From contig CANRDH010000002.1 in the NCBI GenBank assembly GCA_947629295.1, positions 1-31,351 on the forward strand: DNA of 31,351 nt, in the 5' to 3' direction. Position numbers and translations under genes: made by a program. Shown here piece by piece: positions 30,927-31,351 of this stretch. Within the stretch, counting starts at the first letter, position 1. Every line of letters starts with the position of its first letter. The stretch is from an uncultured Clostridia bacterium. Its GTDB lineage: Bacteria > Bacillota > Clostridia > Oscillospirales > Acutalibacteraceae. The notes under the pieces were generated by a model. The model was given only the letters and a program-made list of their open reading frames with translations. It was not told the DNA's origin and did not search any database.

Positions 30927-31351
30927 ATGGCGGCAGAATATCCAATAGCGTGTATTGCTTCAGCTTCAATCGCAGAAGGAAATGCAGGTATATTCATTAT
31001 GTACAGGGATGAGCCTGAGCAAGGGCAGCCGGACAGCGGTTGGCGGTTCTTTGACGGTTCGGAAAAGGATTATAACGTAAATTTTGATAATATGTGTATT
31101 GTACGTCTTTCCGACATTATTGAAGCAAACCCCGAAATTAAAAATCTTATAGACTCTGATATAGAAACGGTATATTGCAGAAATGAGGAAGGAAGGCTTG
31201 TAAAAATTCCGGACTTTGGCACGGAAGGACTTGCGTCAGATATCATAACCGATTACAATCACAAGGCTAAATATATCTACCGCACGGAGCCCATAAAAAA
31301 CTCACCCGACAGCGGCTGGAGATTTTTCTCGGGAACAGAAGAAGAATTTAA
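30927..31351 (+). CDS. Tandem DUF2185 (Imm33-like) protein, 3' end outside the window
   Basis: The first 141 codons of a gene that leaves the window at the right edge. The protein has two DUF2185-type units. The first has MYRDEPEQ, then PDSGWRFFDGSEKDY, followed by NMCIVRLSDIIEANPEIKNL. The second begins at about residue 122 with YIYRTEPI, then PDSGWRFFSGTEEEF. DUF2185 domains are known partly as immunity proteins (Imm33) of polymorphic toxin systems, and also occur alone in many genomes. The ATG is preceded by GGGGGT about 8 bases upstream. A TATAAA with TTACAT 17 bases up (30883-30911) is a possible promoter, but its start would fall next to the ribosome site. No toxin gene is visible in the window. 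Confidence 0.75.
   Translation, partial: MAAEYPIACIASASIAEGNAGIFIMYRDEPEQGQPDSGWRFFDGSEKDYNVNFDNMCIVRLSDIIEANPEIKNLIDSDIETVYCRNEEGRLVKIPDFGTEGLASDIITDYNHKAKYIYRTEPIKNSPDSGWRFFSGTEEEF

Noticed and set aside
1..31351. CRISPR arrays, insertion sequences, phage genes, rRNA genes
   Set aside because: Looked for and not seen: no regularly spaced repeats, no transposase, integrase or capsid-like proteins, and gene order is typical of backbone.

Overview
The window looks like chromosomal backbone of a low-GC, spore-lineage member of the Clostridia, most likely the Ruminococcaceae/Oscillospirales. This rests on moderate GC, AT-rich gene gaps, GGAGG ribosome sites, frequent TTG/GTG starts, the spoIIGA-sigE pair, and classic Firmicutes gene blocks. 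The genus cannot be fixed from the sequence alone. Nearly everything up to 29.2 kb is on the minus strand; only the last two genes (a RodA/FtsW-type protein and a tandem DUF2185 protein cut by the edge) are on the plus strand.

Region by region, read against coordinates. The left edge holds the first codons of a probable hprK, then a family-4 glycosyltransferase and an orphan transcription unit (1574-1762) with a perfect promoter and terminator but no convincing gene. From 8970 down to 1856 lies the maintenance operon phoH-ybeY-dgkA-era-yqzL-recO-mutS2 plus a membrane-anchored protein. A FemAB-type aminoacyltransferase with a small exported protein follows (9.2-10.7 kb). Then comes a two-component system with a third, exported protein (10.8-14.1 kb), preceded by Pho-box-like direct repeats.

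A tRNA-Leu(UAG) with consensus promoter and terminator sits at 14.45-14.6 kb. spoIIGA-sigE (14.8-16.4 kb) is followed by a lone mazF-type toxin gene (16.6-17.0 kb) with an unusual leader. Next are a pseudouridine synthase and a HAD phosphatase, the tig-clpP-clpX protein-quality block (19.0-22.5 kb), metallophosphoesterase-thrC, an M19 dipeptidase, and the rplS-lepB-rbgA-rnhB-yraN block (25.8-29.3 kb). That last block contains an extra gene that looks like a catalytically dead signal peptidase.

Most genes are housekeeping: ribosome assembly and rRNA processing (era, ybeY, rbgA, rplS), DNA repair and RNA-DNA hybrid removal (recO, rnhB), ribosome rescue (mutS2), proteolysis and folding, protein export, and wall synthesis. 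The unexpected parts are small or regulatory: the orphan short transcript, the inactive signal-peptidase paralogue, Pho-like boxes, a multi-hairpin tig leader, the isolated mazF with a tiny upstream reading frame, and a small exported protein whose frame continues past two stop codons. No transposons, phage genes, CRISPR arrays or rRNA genes were seen.
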